From the NCBI RefSeq assembly GCF_000377705.1, contig NZ_KB898625.1, positions 1-64,000 of the forward strand: a stretch of DNA of 64,000 nt, given 5' to 3'. Source of the stretch: Salsuginibacillus kocurii DSM 18087 (GTDB lineage: Bacteria > Bacillota > Bacilli > Bacillales > Marinococcaceae). Position 1 is the first letter of the stretch. The number at the start of each line of letters is the position of its first letter. The notes under the pieces were generated by a model. That model did no database searches, was not told the DNA's origin, and worked only from the letters and a program-made list of their open reading frames with translations. Position numbers and translations under genes: made by a program. Positions 43,453-53,511 of this stretch are shown here, piece by piece.

Positions 43453-45273
43453 ATGTATCGGAACATGGAAGAATGCGTAAATGACCTGGAAAAACACGGA
43501 CATCTCGTCCGCATCAGCGAAGAAGTGGATCCTTACCTTGAAATGGCGGCTATTCATTTGCGAGTGTATGAACAAGAAGGCCCTGCCCTGTTGTTTGAAA
43601 ATGTGAAAGGCACAAGCTACCGCGCAGTATCGAACCTTTTCGGCACCGTTGAGCGCAGCAAGTTCATTTTTCGCAATACGTGGGACCGCGTGCAGAATGT
43701 GATTGAACTGCGCAATGATCCGATAAAAGCGTTAAAGCAGCCGTTTAATAATGTCGGCAACGGCTTCGCTGGCATGAAAGCTTTGCCAACCAAGAAAAAA
43801 GGCGTCCCTTCTTCGTTTGAAGAAGTAAACGTCTCCGACCTGCCCTTTATTCACCACTGGCCAAATGACGGGGGCGCTTTTATTACCCTGCCGCAAGTGT
43901 ATTCCGAAGACCCGGAGAAACCCGGGATCATGAACTCAAACGTCGGCATGTACCGGATTCAATTGAACGGCAATGAGTATGAGTTAGACAAAGAAGTCGG
44001 CCTCCACTATCAAATCCATCGCGGAATTGGCGTGCACCAGACAAAAGCGACCGAAATAGGGGAACCCCTTAAAGTAAGCATCTTTGTCGGCGGCCCACCT
44101 GCCCATACGCTTTCTGCGGTGATGCCGCTGCCAGAAGGGTTGAGCGAAATGACTTTCGCAGGCATGCTCGCCGGCAATCGCTTCCGCTACAGCTATGAAG
44201 ACGGCTACTGCATCAGCCATGATGCCGACTTTGTCATTACTGGTGACATTTATCCCGGCGACACCAAGCCGGAAGGCCCATTCGGGGACCATCTCGGCTA
44301 TTACAGCTTAACGCACGAGTTTCCCGTGATGAAGATTCATAAAGTCTATGCCAAGGAAAATGCGATCCTGCCGTTTACCGTCGTGGGACGCCCGCCCCAG
44401 GAAGACACTTCTTTCGGGGAAATCATTCATGAAATCACAGGAAGCTCGGTCGAACAAGAGCTTCCGGGGGTTAAAGAAGTCCATGCCGTCGACCCGGCCG
44501 GCGTTCATCCTCTTTTGTTTGCGGTGGGCAGCGAGCGTTACCTCCCGTTTGAAGATGTGCAGCAGCCGACCGAGCTGTTAACGATCGCCAACCGTATTTT
44601 AGGATTTGGCCAATTGAGCCTGGCCAAATATTTGTTTATTTCAGCCGACCCTGAGAAAGAACTTGATACCCACCAGGAAGTCGACTTTTTAACGCACATT
44701 TTAGAGCGAATCGATTTGCACCGTGATCTGCATTTTCAAACCAAAACGACGATTGATACGCTAGATTATTCCGGCGAAGGGTTGAACCGCGGCAGCAAAG
44801 TGGTTGTGGCCGCGTATGGTGACAAGAAGCGAGAATTATGCCACGAAGTACCAGCAGAGCTGGAAGGATTAAGCGCCTTCAAAAACCCTGCTCTCGTCAT
44901 GCCAGGCATAGTCGCCATTGAAGCACCTGAGTTCAAAGATTACGACAGCGCGGTCGCGGAAATGAACAAGCTTGCGACCCAAATTGAGCAGCAAGGCGAG
45001 ATCGACAGCTGCCCGATGATTATTGTCTGTGACGACAGCTCGTTTGTGAGCGAATCGATGCAAAACTTTTTCTGGGCGACGTTTACCCGCAGCAACCCGT
45101 CCCATGACATTCACGGTGTCGACAGCTTTACCGAATTCAAGCACTGGGGTTGCGACAACATGATTATTGATGCCCGCATTAAGCCTCATCACGCCCCGCC
45201 GCTCATGCCGGATGCGGATGTGGAAAAGAAAATCGAACGGTTTTTTGACGAAGAAGGAAACTTGAGGATATGA
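43453..45273 (+). CDS. UbiD-family (prenyl-FMN dependent) decarboxylase
   Basis: A 606-residue UbiD-type enzyme that reversibly decarboxylates aromatic or unsaturated acids with prenylated FMN. Signatures: NSNVGMYRIQLNGNEYE and HRGIGVHQ (cofactor phosphate and metal region), VGGPPAHTLSAVMPLPEG, the catalytic-site block KPEGPFGDHLGYYSLTHE, and MIIVCDDSSFVSESMQNFFW. It is over 100 residues longer than the ~475-residue phenolic-acid decarboxylase YclC. No UbiX (prenyltransferase) gene lies in the window. A terminator separates it from tctA, so it is its own transcription unit; the substrate is unknown. GGAGC precedes the ATG. Confidence 0.92.
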   Translation: MYRNMEECVNDLEKHGHLVRISEEVDPYLEMAAIHLRVYEQEGPALLFENVKGTSYRAVSNLFGTVERSKFIFRNTWDRVQNVIELRNDPIKALKQPFNNVGNGFAGMKALPTKKKGVPSSFEEVNVSDLPFIHHWPNDGGAFITLPQVYSEDPEKPGIMNSNVGMYRIQLNGNEYELDKEVGLHYQIHRGIGVHQTKATEIGEPLKVSIFVGGPPAHTLSAVMPLPEGLSEMTFAGMLAGNRFRYSYEDGYCISHDADFVITGDIYPGDTKPEGPFGDHLGYYSLTHEFPVMKIHKVYAKENAILPFTVVGRPPQEDTSFGEIIHEITGSSVEQELPGVKEVHAVDPAGVHPLLFAVGSERYLPFEDVQQPTELLTIANRILGFGQLSLAKYLFISADPEKELDTHQEVDFLTHILERIDLHRDLHFQTKTTIDTLDYSGEGLNRGSKVVVAAYGDKKRELCHEVPAELEGLSAFKNPALVMPGIVAIEAPEFKDYDSAVAEMNKLATQIEQQGEIDSCPMIIVCDDSSFVSESMQNFFWATFTRSNPSHDIHGVDSFTEFKHWGCDNMIIDARIKPHHAPPLMPDADVEKKIERFFDEEGNLRI

Positions 45274-45654
45274 AAGTAAGCGATTGACCTCATACGAAAG
45301 CTGACGATCTCTTGACTTCATTTTCATTGTCATCTCGTGAGCTACCTTCTAAACAGAGAACAGACTATTGCATGTTATCCGTTTTACCAAACTAACAGAA
45401 CCAGTGTCCGTAGTGAAGGCTCAGCTTAAGGCACTTTGAACTAAACCCTCCCCTCTCTATAAATCATTATCGGGGGAGGGTTTGCTATTGTTTTTTTATG
45501 TTTATTACTACATAGGACCTCTGTTTTCCTTCACAAGAATAAAACCTCCAATTAAAGGAAGAATGGATTAGTGAAGTTATTTTTTTCCATGTGGCGGACC
45601 TCATTATAAAACATTTCCCCGCCAAGGTGATTCGATTCAGAGGAGGATAATACG
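45274..45654. other. Intergenic region with terminator; katE upstream region
   Basis: About 380 bases. The first part holds the ubiD terminator, and GAACCAGTGTCCG near 45391-45404 also occurs before the nuclease remnant at 34350. I found neither a PerR box nor a sigma-B promoter that I would defend in front of katE. Confidence 0.5.
45442..45482 (+). terminator. Intrinsic terminator of ubiD-family gene
   Basis: AAACCCTCCCC pairs with GGGGGAGGGTTT around an 18-base loop; a longer T-run follows ten bases on. Confidence 0.7.
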
Positions 45655-47790
45655 ATGGACAGAGAGCAGAGCCAAGACAGAAACCTCGAAAATGAGAAAG
45701 ATGAACAGTTGGAACAGTACCGCTCCGACCACAAAGACACAAAATTAACGACGAATCAAGGCGTCAGGGTTTCTGACACCGATGATTCGCTTAAAGCCGG
45801 CGACCGCGGCCCTACGTTGATGGAAGATTTTCATTTCCGCGAGAAAATGACGCACTTCGACCATGAGCGCATTCCAGAGCGTGTCGTTCACGCTCGGGGT
45901 TTTGGAGCGCACGGTTACTTTCAAGTCTATGAGCCGCTGACAGAATTAACGAGCGCTAAATTTCTGCAGGACCCGACGGTTAAAACCCCTGTATTTGTGC
46001 GTTTTTCGACGGTGGTGGGGTCCCGCGGCTCTGCCGATACGGTGCGTGACGTACGGGGCTTTGCGACCAAGTTCTATACCGAGGACGGAAATTATGATTT
46101 GGTGGCCAATAACATCCCCATTTTCTTTATCCAGGATGCGATTAAGTTCCCGGATGTCGTTCACGCGTTAAAGCCAGAGCCGAACAACGAGATCCCGCAG
46201 GCTTCGGCCGCTCACGACACGTTTTGGGATTTTGTTGTCAATAACACCGAAACCGCGCATATGATCATGTGGCTATTGTCCGACCGGGCGATCCCGCGGA
46301 GTTTTCGCATGATGGAAGGGTTTGGGGTGAACACCTTCAGGTTCGTGAATGACCAGGGCAAAGCCCGTTTTGTTAAATTCCACTGGAAGCCGCTCTTGGG
46401 GGTACACTCCCTGGTTTGGGATGAAGCGCAAAAGTTGGCAGGTAAAGACCCGGATTTCCACCGAAAGGACTTGTGGGAAGCCATATATATGGGCGAATAT
46501 CCGGAATTCGAGCTTGGCGTTCAAGTCTTGGAGGAAGAAGAGGAATTTAATTTTGACTTCGACATATTGGACCCAACGAAGTTCTGGCCTGAAGAAGTAG
46601 TTCCTGTTAAAAAAATCGGTAAAATGACCTTGAACCGCAATCAGGACAATTTCTTTGCCGAAACGGAGCAGGTGGCTTTCCACACCGGTCATGTCGTGCC
46701 AGGTATTGATTTCAGCAACGACCCGCTGCTCCAGGGCCGGCTTTTTTCCTACCATGACACGCAGCTTTTGCGCTTAAACGGGCCGAACTTCCACGAAATC
46801 CCGATTAACCGACCGACAGCTTCTGTTCACAACAATCAACGCGATGGCTTTCACCGCATGACCATTGATAAAGGAAATGTCAGCTATTCACCCAATTCGC
46901 TGCGCCAAAACAATCCAGCCCCTGCTTCAAGCGAAGAAGGCGGCTACGTCCATCACGCCGAAAAAGTGGAAGGGCAAAAAATTCGCAAGCGCAGCGCCAG
47001 CTTCAACGATCACTTCAGCCAGGCGACGCTTTTCTGGAACAGTTTGTCCATACCGGAGCAAAAACATATTATTAAAGCATTCCATTTCGAAGTGGGCAGC
47101 GTGAAAGACAAAAAGCTCAAGCAACAAGTTGTCGATATGTTTAACAACGTTAATCATGATTTGGCCACCCAGATTGCCTCAGGGATCGGTGCCACCCCGC
47201 CTGCACCGCCAGAAAACAGCGGCGTGACCGGTTCTTCACCGGCTGTAAGCCAGGCCAATACGATAAAAACGCCGAAAACACGCAAAGTGGCTATTCTTCT
47301 TGAGAACGGCTTTAAATATAAAGAAGTGCTGGAAATGCAAGCCGCCCTGCAAAGCGCCGGGATACATGCGGATATAATCAGCGAAAAATTGGGGATGCTG
47401 ACTAGTGAGGAAGGCGATCAATTGGAAGCGAATAAAAGCTACGCGACGAGCGGCGCCATCATGTATGACGGCCTTTACGTGGCCGGGGGCAAGGATAGCG
47501 TTTCCTTGTTGACCACCCATACGGACGCTAAAAATTTCGTGAATGATTCCTTTATCCATGCGAAAACAATTGGGGCTACCAATGAAGGTATTGACCTGCT
47601 CGCTTCTTCGGACATTCAAGGCGTTACTACAGCCGGCACTGAGGAACAAGGTAAAGTCTACACCGATCTCGGAGTTATCACAGTTCGCAAACCTGACACC
47701 TTCACTGCTTTCACCCAGGAATTTATCGGGGCTCTCAGCGAACACCGTCACTGGGTCCGGGAAAATCAAGACGGTAAACGAAGTGGATAA
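45655..47790 (+). CDS. katE: Large-subunit catalase (HPII/KatE type)
   Basis: A 711-residue clade-2 haem catalase that dismutates hydrogen peroxide. The catalytic His is H79 in [16 protein letters not shown], Asn is N152 in [12 protein letters not shown], and the proximal Tyr lies in [14 protein letters not shown]. The C-terminal ~165 residues (from [20 protein letters not shown]) form the flavodoxin/class-I glutamine-amidotransferase-like domain typical of large catalases. The N-terminus is very hydrophilic. AGGAGG precedes the ATG. Monocistronic, with a strong terminator. B. subtilis KatE-type enzymes are general-stress proteins; I could not identify a stress promoter here. Confidence 0.96.
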   Translation: MDREQSQDRNLENEKDEQLEQYRSDHKDTKLTTNQGVRVSDTDDSLKAGDRGPTLMEDFHFREKMTHFDHERIPERVVHARGFGAHGYFQVYEPLTELTSAKFLQDPTVKTPVFVRFSTVVGSRGSADTVRDVRGFATKFYTEDGNYDLVANNIPIFFIQDAIKFPDVVHALKPEPNNEIPQASAAHDTFWDFVVNNTETAHMIMWLLSDRAIPRSFRMMEGFGVNTFRFVNDQGKARFVKFHWKPLLGVHSLVWDEAQKLAGKDPDFHRKDLWEAIYMGEYPEFELGVQVLEEEEEFNFDFDILDPTKFWPEEVVPVKKIGKMTLNRNQDNFFAETEQVAFHTGHVVPGIDFSNDPLLQGRLFSYHDTQLLRLNGPNFHEIPINRPTASVHNNQRDGFHRMTIDKGNVSYSPNSLRQNNPAPASSEEGGYVHHAEKVEGQKIRKRSASFNDHFSQATLFWNSLSIPEQKHIIKAFHFEVGSVKDKKLKQQVVDMFNNVNHDLATQIASGIGATPPAPPENSGVTGSSPAVSQANTIKTPKTRKVAILLENGFKYKEVLEMQAALQSAGIHADIISEKLGMLTSEEGDQLEANKSYATSGAIMYDGLYVAGGKDSVSLLTTHTDAKNFVNDSFIHAKTIGATNEGIDLLASSDIQGVTTAGTEEQGKVYTDLGVITVRKPDTFTAFTQEFIGALSEHRHWVRENQDGKRSG

Positions 47791-47839
47791 AGAGAGAATA
47801 CACTCTCGAAAATCCCAACGGTTAAAACATATGTAATCT

Positions 47840-47875
47840 GACTAGCAGAAAAGTCGGTTCTGCTAGTCTTTTTTT
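47840..47875 (+). terminator. Intrinsic terminator of katE
   Basis: GACTAGCAGAA-AAGTCGG-TTCTGCTAGTC with T7 after it. Confidence 0.93.
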
Positions 47876-48234
47876 GGGGGGGGCAGCCCTCTCCTATAAG
47901 CACTACCGGTTCGCCTGAAGTAATATCCGGTATCATAGATAATGGTATTCACAAACCGGCATACTGTGCATCTTGGCCGTGGATTGGCGGCCTTCTCCTC
48001 CCCCCCCCCTTTCCGTAAGCGAAGCTCTTGGCCGGCTTAACTAGTACTTTGCGAGGACTTCGACCCATTCATCTGCCTTTAAACCTTTGCTTCCTTCATT
48101 AGTCATAACCACCAATTTAAACTTCGATCAGAAAAAGACTACGCAAAGCTATTGACCCACATAGATAGTTTCATAGTAAAATATGGAATGTTACATAGTT
48201 AATATCAGATACCTAGATAGAGGAGGAAATAAAC
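47876..48234. other. Intergenic region with G and C homopolymer runs
   Basis: About 360 bases without a gene. It starts with a run of 8 G (47876-47883) and has a run of about 10 C at 48000-48009, inside C-rich flanks. Such runs are slip-prone but affect no visible reading frame. GGAGG before 48235 belongs to the zinc-ribbon gene. Confidence 0.5.
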
Positions 48235-48441
48235 ATGGAAAAGAGAGGATGTATAAAATGCGGAGGGACAGAAGCAGAAACGAAAGAAATCGCCACCACA
48301 GGCACAGGGCTATCAAAAATGTTTGATGTGCAGCACAATCGATTCATTGTCGTATTTTGCAAAAACTGTGGCTATTCCGAGTTTTATAATAGAGAGACTA
48401 CTACCGCTTCCAACGTTATTGACTTTTTCTTCGGGGGATAA
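48235..48441 (+). CDS. Zinc-ribbon protein (YgiT/DUF2082-like)
   Basis: A 68-residue protein with two CxxC knuckles, CIKCGG at residues 6-11 and CKNCGY about 40 residues later. This matches the small nucleic-acid-binding zinc ribbons of the DUF2082 type: GTGLSKMFDVQHNRFIVVFC between the knuckles is typical. AGAGGAGG precedes the ATG. Binds one Zn; role unknown. Confidence 0.87.
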   Translation: MEKRGCIKCGGTEAETKEIATTGTGLSKMFDVQHNRFIVVFCKNCGYSEFYNRETTTASNVIDFFFGG

Positions 48442-48506
48442 ACGAGCTACATATTAAAGATGAGTAACGGCAGTTCTTATATAACTGAAAAAGAGACCTA
48501 CTTTAG

Positions 48507-49013
48507 CTATGTTTCACTACCTAACGAAACATAACCTTTAACATGAGCTTGAAGCAGAGCAAAACAAAGCTCGGAGTCGGTCCACACGTTTCGTTGTATG
48601 TTAGTAACAGTCTCCTCCACACTCACCCGATGAACTTCTATGGTTTCGTGACTCTCAAGTTGTTGATGACTTCTTTTTTCAACTTTTTCTGTATAACATA
48701 CATGGGTGATTTCATTCGTTCTCCAGGAGGCCGGCAGCATGTTGCCTAGATAAGTTAGTTCCTTGCATTCATACCCTGTCTCTTCTAAAAATTCCCGTTT
48801 AGCTGCCTCTTCTAGTGATTCACCCTTCTCCACCCCTCCACCAGGCAGCTGAACGACATGAGAATCTACCGGTTTACGATACTGATTAATGAGAATATAA
48901 CAGTTCTTGTCCTTCGCCAACACGACCACCGCTTCGTTTTCATTTAAATGAAAAAAAGGGCGATCCTTGACACCTTCTTGTTTCTGCATATCAGTACAAC
49001 CTTGCCGTTTCAT
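48507..49013 (-). CDS. Nudix hydrolase (ADP-ribose pyrophosphatase-like)
   Basis: A 168-residue Nudix protein with LPGGGVEKGESLEEAAKREF and then LEETGYECKEL, the full Nudix box. NQYRKPVDSHVVQLPGG resembles ADP-sugar pyrophosphatases (NudF group). ATG 49013 follows GGTGGAGAG by 8 bases. The last codons overlap a TATGTTTC/GAAACATA hairpin (48508-48533). Substrate unproven. Confidence 0.88.
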   Translation of the reverse strand: MKRQGCTDMQKQEGVKDRPFFHLNENEAVVVLAKDKNCYILINQYRKPVDSHVVQLPGGGVEKGESLEEAAKREFLEETGYECKELTYLGNMLPASWRTNEITHVCYTEKVEKRSHQQLESHETIEVHRVSVEETVTNIQRNVWTDSELCFALLQAHVKGYVSLGSET

Positions 49014-49133
49014 ATATACACTCTCCACCTTTTTTTATATACGTAACTTCTCTTTTATAACAAGGAATATTCGATATTCACCCTCTTCTAATCCATAAAA
49101 CACTAGGGCGAATACGTGATGTTTCACTACTGA

Positions 49134-49754
49134 TCACACTGGAAAAATTCCTAGTAGATTATGAATCCACCTATGACCCTCCGGAAATTGTCGAGATAAG
49201 GCTAAACCAAGCCATGTTTTTTCTTCCGTCTTTAAATAAGGTAGGATCGTATGGAAATCCCCATGATCTTTAGCTCGAAGGTTGGAAGATCCTCCCTTGT
49301 ATAGTAGCTGAATTTCAGGCTTCAAATAAGGGGGCCCTTCGTTTGTACATTCACTTATTTCGGCAATAGGCCTTCTTATAGATGGCTCTCTTCTATAGAA
49401 CCACTCCTTTTCTTCATGATCTATGACCATAACCTGAAAAGCCCAGGCGGAGTTTTCAGTCTTTGCCACCCAAATGTTATTAACTGAAGCTATATCTGCC
49501 CCGCCTTCCCACCTCTTAAGCACTCCATGTTCAGCGATGTAGATAGTCCAATTCTTGTTTAAAACAGATAAAGTCTTATAAAGATCGCTACGCTTAACAA
49601 CTACATCTGTGTCATGATGTGCCCTCGTTTGTCTACCTATGTGTAAATCTAGCGCCCACCCTCCACCAACCCACCACATAACTGGTAGATTGCTAAATAT
49701 ATGCTGTATTTCTCCTACATTTACTGGTTTCCAATTATGTATGTCTGTTCTCAT
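49134..49754 (-). CDS. LinB/ANT(2'')-like nucleotidyltransferase
   Basis: A 206-residue protein of the small aminoglycoside/lincosamide nucleotidyltransferase fold: WWVGGGWALDLHIGRQTRAH followed by HDTDVVVKRSDL carries the GG...DxD active site. VIDHEEKEWFYRR and IQLLYKGGSSNLRAKDHGDF (substrate-side Lys/Asp) complete the pattern. Relatives adenylylate lincosamides or aminoglycosides, but many Bacillaceae homologues have unknown substrates, so I do not call it a resistance gene. ATG 49754 is preferred; ATG 49772 is possible. Confidence 0.75.
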   Translation of the reverse strand: MRTDIHNWKPVNVGEIQHIFSNLPVMWWVGGGWALDLHIGRQTRAHHDTDVVVKRSDLYKTLSVLNKNWTIYIAEHGVLKRWEGGADIASVNNIWVAKTENSAWAFQVMVIDHEEKEWFYRREPSIRRPIAEISECTNEGPPYLKPEIQLLYKGGSSNLRAKDHGDFHTILPYLKTEEKTWLGLALSRQFPEGHRWIHNLLGIFPV

Positions 49755-50137
49755 CCGCTTCCCCTTCCCCATTTTGTAACCAACCTATGGACTTCGTAGA
49801 GGTCACATTATCAACTATAATTACTAATTATTTCAAAATAATCACCTATACTCAATCCTTTTGTGCCTTCAACCAATCGCTTTGCTACTCTTCTTTCATT
49901 ATACTTAAACTCCTACTCCATTTTTTCTAGAGCGTCTCATGTTCAGTTCGTGACCTGCATTTTAAGTTGAAGTCAAATTATGTAACTCTTATATTGACGG
50001 ATGAAAATCCCATTTGATATATTCCATATATTCGAACTTTTCCAGGTACTGCTTGTTCCTAGTACTTAAGCTTGGGAGGTGTGACATAAAGATAACCGGA
50101 AGCGGCTTTTATCCTTATTCATTTATTGGAGGTTATT
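49755..50137. other. Divergent region before flotillin gene
   Basis: About 380 A/T-rich bases. I looked for a sigma-W promoter (TGAAAC...CGTA) in front of the flotillin gene and saw none that fits; no gene or RNA recognised. Confidence 0.4.
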
Positions 50138-51676
50138 ATGGAATTAGGTTTGTTGTTTATTTTTCTATTTATCGTATTGGTTTTGGCAGCGTTAGGCGGG
50201 GTCGGGTACTACATCTTTATGAAATTTAGATACCGTACGGCCCGTTCGAATGAGGCCTTGATTATCACCGGGCCCAAATTAGGCGATGATACAAACGTTT
50301 TTTCCGACCAGGAAGGACGATCTATGAAAATTATTCGCGGCGGCGGTTATCGCTTGCGTCGGTTCCAGACGTCCACCCCGGTTGATTTAACATCGTTTCA
50401 ATTACCATTAACTACCCCACGCATTTATACGCATGGTGGTGTACCGATCATGGCTGATGCGGTGGCAATGGTTAAAGTGTCAGATGGATTGGAAGGAATT
50501 GCAAATTATGCCGAGCAGTTTTTGGGAAAAGACCAGGACACTATTGAAAAAGAAATCACAGAGGTGCTCGAAAGTAATCTCCGCGCCATTCTTTCAAAAA
50601 TGACGGTGGAAGGTATTAATGCTGACAGAGAAGATTTCAATGCTCAGGTGACGCAAGTAGCGCAGAGACAATTAGACGAAATGGGCTTTAGGATTACATC
50701 GTTAGGTTTAACCGACCTGCGCGATGCGGATGAAGAAAATGGATACTTAGAAAACTTGGGCCGTCCGCAAATTGCCAAAGTAAGAAAAGAAGCAGAAATC
50801 TCTGAAGCGGAAAGCCAGCGGGAAACACGCATCAACAAAGCTAAAAACGACCAGGAAGCAAAAGAAGAGGAATACGAACGAGAAATTGCGGTTTCAGAAT
50901 CAAGAAAGAACAAAGACATACGCGAAGCGGAAAATAAACGCGAAACCGAGCAGGCACGAGCTGCTTCGGAACAGGCCTATGATTTAGAAAAAGCAAGACT
51001 GGCTAAAGATGTCGCAGAACAAGAGCTTGCGCTTGAGAGACAAAAACGTGAAGAAGACCTTCGCCTCCAACACTTAGAACGAGAGCAAGCAGTTCGTCTG
51101 GAAGAAGAAGAATCCAAAGTACGGAAAACAAAGGCCGATGCCGAACACTACGAAACAACGAAACAGGCGGAAGCCAATGCTGAAAAGGCGCGTATTGACG
51201 GGGAAGCCGAAGCTCACGTTATTGCTGAGCGCGGTAAAGCTGAAGCACATGCCAGAGAACTCCTGGCTGAAGCAATGGAACGTCACGGCGAAATCATCAT
51301 CAAGGAAAAACTGATCGAGATTCTTCCGGAATTCGCGGAGAAAATCGCTCAGCCGCTTAACAACATTGAGTCCGTGAAAATCATTGACAGCGGCAACGGC
51401 CAAGGCGTCTCTTCCTTCGGCAAAAGTGTCACCAACACGATGCTTGACCTGCAAGAACCGCTTAAAGAAATAGCCGGCGTTGACTTAGGCGACATGCTTC
51501 AATCTCTTGCAAACGGCAAAGAAAATGTGGAAGACGCAGCGCAAAAGGTATATGACAAATACACCCACCATGCTGCCCAGGATAGCCAACAAGACCAAGC
51601 CCCCAATGAAGCGGCGCAGACAGAGGATGGCGAAGCACAAGAAATTTCCGACCATACTACAGAAGATGACAAATAA
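50138..51676 (+). CDS. floT: Flotillin-like membrane microdomain protein (FloT/YuaG)
   Basis: A 512-residue SPFH/flotillin. One N-terminal membrane anchor (~5-28), the SPFH/PHB domain (~30-200, YRTARSNEALIITGPKLGDD, GGYRLRRFQTSTPVDLTSFQ, ADAVAMVKVSDG), then a long charged coiled coil with repeated Glu-Ala motifs (~225-390), and a C-terminal hydrophilic tail rich in Gln/Asp. It scaffolds functional membrane microdomains. ATG 50138 has GGAGG 5 bases upstream. In B. subtilis the gene follows an NfeD-type gene (yuaF); none is present here. A strong terminator follows. Confidence 0.93.
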   Translation: MELGLLFIFLFIVLVLAALGGVGYYIFMKFRYRTARSNEALIITGPKLGDDTNVFSDQEGRSMKIIRGGGYRLRRFQTSTPVDLTSFQLPLTTPRIYTHGGVPIMADAVAMVKVSDGLEGIANYAEQFLGKDQDTIEKEITEVLESNLRAILSKMTVEGINADREDFNAQVTQVAQRQLDEMGFRITSLGLTDLRDADEENGYLENLGRPQIAKVRKEAEISEAESQRETRINKAKNDQEAKEEEYEREIAVSESRKNKDIREAENKRETEQARAASEQAYDLEKARLAKDVAEQELALERQKREEDLRLQHLEREQAVRLEEEESKVRKTKADAEHYETTKQAEANAEKARIDGEAEAHVIAERGKAEAHARELLAEAMERHGEIIIKEKLIEILPEFAEKIAQPLNNIESVKIIDSGNGQGVSSFGKSVTNTMLDLQEPLKEIAGVDLGDMLQSLANGKENVEDAAQKVYDKYTHHAAQDSQQDQAPNEAAQTEDGEAQEISDHTTEDDK

Positions 51677-51710
51677 CCTAAAGTTAAAGAAGGCGTTAAG
51701 TCAACAAACA

Positions 51711-51748
51711 AACCCGCTCGGAGCATCAAGTGATCCGAGCGGGTTTTT
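51711..51748 (+). terminator. Intrinsic terminator of flotillin gene
   Basis: AACCCGCTCGGA pairs with TCCGAGCGGGTT around an 11-base loop, then TTT. Confidence 0.92.
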
Positions 51749-52107
51749 CTCAATTGATCTACGCCCCGTTTGATGATTTCAGAGGAGAAGCTTTCAAATT
51801 GTATTACTCATTAATTTCTTCAAAGCGTTTATAAAATGGATAGCCTGGAACAATGAGTAGCCCGTTTTCTTTTCTTCATATAATTGTAGGTCTGTAACTG
51901 GAAGGGTTTAAATCTCAACTACGCAAATACCAAGGGATATTCGCCATATAGTAATTTAAACAATCTTCCATCCACTTCATTTTCTTTTAGCTATTTCTTT
52001 TAATACTGGTGGGTTACCTACATAAAAATATGCGATTATCATCTTCTTTAAATCATATTTTGGACTCACCGTTCAAGAGAGAATTAAAACCGAGACAAAA
52101 TTTTTAA
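51749..52107. other. Intergenic region, nothing recognised
   Basis: About 360 bases between convergent genes, after the flotillin terminator. No open frame with a ribosome binding site and no repeat seen. Confidence 0.5.
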
Positions 52108-53118
52108 CTAATGGACAATCATTTCATGAACGATTTCATCTCTATCCATGTTGGATGGATAATAAGTCGGCCAATTGGTTACTTCATCCAACAATTCTTC
52201 ACGGTCATCACCCCAATACAAGTGAAAATGGTGACTATCCGTTGAGAAAATGTTATGGTCACTGAACTGAATATAATCAGGCATGTCATCATCTTTACCA
52301 GTCAATGCAAACACGTATCTGACGCCTCTGTTGCCAGCTTCATACGTTAAGATTTCATATCCATCATATTCATAATCACCTGTATATTCCACACCATTTT
52401 CAAAGAACGTTACCGTATTATCTTCGATTACGATTCGGTCAACTTCTGTCTCATATCCTTCGTTATAGTACTCTTTATACTCCTCTTCTGTCATATCTCC
52501 TTCCTCTTCTGCCTTGTGCTCAAAAACCGGATCCAAACTCCCCTCTTTTAAATATGGATAGACCGATTGCCAATCTCCTTCCCAATCGCTTAGTTCACGG
52601 TCTTCTACTTCATGGTCTTCAAAATAGCCGTCGTAAATTCGTTGACTCTCTTCATCATGGGCATGGCTATGTGCATGGTTGTGATCCTCTATTACAATGT
52701 CTAAAACCCCTGATTGGGCGTATGCTTCATCATCATCATCAAACAAAACCACTTTAAGTTCTTTCCCATCATCTGTGGCTTCTCCTGTAAATGTACGATC
52801 CTCTTGATCAGGCACTGGCTCCCACTCGCCTTCTTCATCATCCCTGATGTACCAGCGCCATTTGTCATAGTCTGTTTCTTCAGTATGTATAGCTTCTATG
52901 TTAATGGTCTCTTCGGTAGCTAACCTCTGAACAGCCACCTTTTCCGGAACATCCAACTCGCTAATCAATTCTTCTCCCTGCTCACCTTCAATCTCGGTAC
53001 TCTCCACAGTTTTCTCTTGCGATTCTTCTGGCTCTACCTCTGAATCAGAAGTTTGACATGCTGTCACCCCAACACTTAGAGCAATGATACTACCCCATTT
53101 AGCCAATACATGACTCAT
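52108..53118 (-). CDS. ZinT-domain zinc-binding lipoprotein, Zur-controlled
   Basis: A 336-residue secreted lipoprotein. Signal peptide with lipobox SVGVTAC (Cys21), an acidic linker (~22-60), a central beta domain (~60-140), a His-rich metal-binding stretch HNHAHSHAHD (~145-155), and a C-terminal ZinT/YodA domain (RIYDGYFEDHEVEDRELSDW, WEGDWQSVYPYL, HHFHLYWGDD). ZinT proteins scavenge zinc or cadmium for uptake. GGGGGAG precedes the ATG, and a near-consensus Zur box lies 18 bases upstream of the start. No zinc ABC transporter lies next to it. Confidence 0.9.
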   Translation of the reverse strand: MSHVLAKWGSIIALSVGVTACQTSDSEVEPEESQEKTVESTEIEGEQGEELISELDVPEKVAVQRLATEETINIEAIHTEETDYDKWRWYIRDDEEGEWEPVPDQEDRTFTGEATDDGKELKVVLFDDDDEAYAQSGVLDIVIEDHNHAHSHAHDEESQRIYDGYFEDHEVEDRELSDWEGDWQSVYPYLKEGSLDPVFEHKAEEEGDMTEEEYKEYYNEGYETEVDRIVIEDNTVTFFENGVEYTGDYEYDGYEILTYEAGNRGVRYVFALTGKDDDMPDYIQFSDHNIFSTDSHHFHLYWGDDREELLDEVTNWPTYYPSNMDRDEIVHEMIVH

Positions 53119-53135
53119 TATAACTCCCCCTCTTC

Positions 53136-53156
53136 AAATAGTAATGATTACGATTT
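53136..53156 (-). promoter_or_regulatory. Zur box upstream of ZinT lipoprotein
   Basis: Arms AAATCGTAAT and ATTACTATTT around a central C on the minus strand, one mismatch to the B. subtilis Zur consensus (AAATCGTAAT-N-ATTACGATTT). It lies 18 bases before the start codon, in the position of a repressor site. Confidence 0.85.
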
Positions 53157-53511
53157 AACCTGTATTTTATATATATTCATTTGTAAAGTCAACATTTAAC
53201 AATAAATTGCAGGTAGTCATTAAATATGGGCAAAGTCGTTTATTGAAGTATGCTCACGGCTGTAACTTTAAATATTGGTGTCTATAAAAATTGGGCCCAT
53301 TCTGTTGGCTAACATCAATTCTGGTGATGAAGATGCATTTTATGTTGCTATTTGCTTGGGCGAGGCTGCTTAAAGAAAGAATTAGTCTTTTTACAAAAGC
53401 AGAACGTTTGCCATTCCTTTTCTCCTATGTTCAAATAAAGATATGAACACTTACCATCAAATAGTTGCTACAACAACCTTATATAACCCTCTTAATTAAA
53501 GGAGCGATCCT
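53157..53511. other. Divergent promoter region, nothing else recognised
   Basis: About 355 bases between the Zur box and the pirin gene. A/T-rich; no gene or structured RNA recognised. Confidence 0.4.

Noticed and set aside
47236-47769. Minus-strand 177-codon open frame
   Set aside because: Antisense of the C-terminal domain of catalase; no ribosome binding site.
49134-49754. Lincosamide or aminoglycoside resistance gene
   Set aside because: Only the fold and DxD motif can be read; many chromosomal homologues in Bacillaceae are not resistance enzymes.
50014-50137. Sigma-W promoter before the flotillin gene
   Set aside because: I could not find a TGAAAC/CGTA pair with acceptable spacing.
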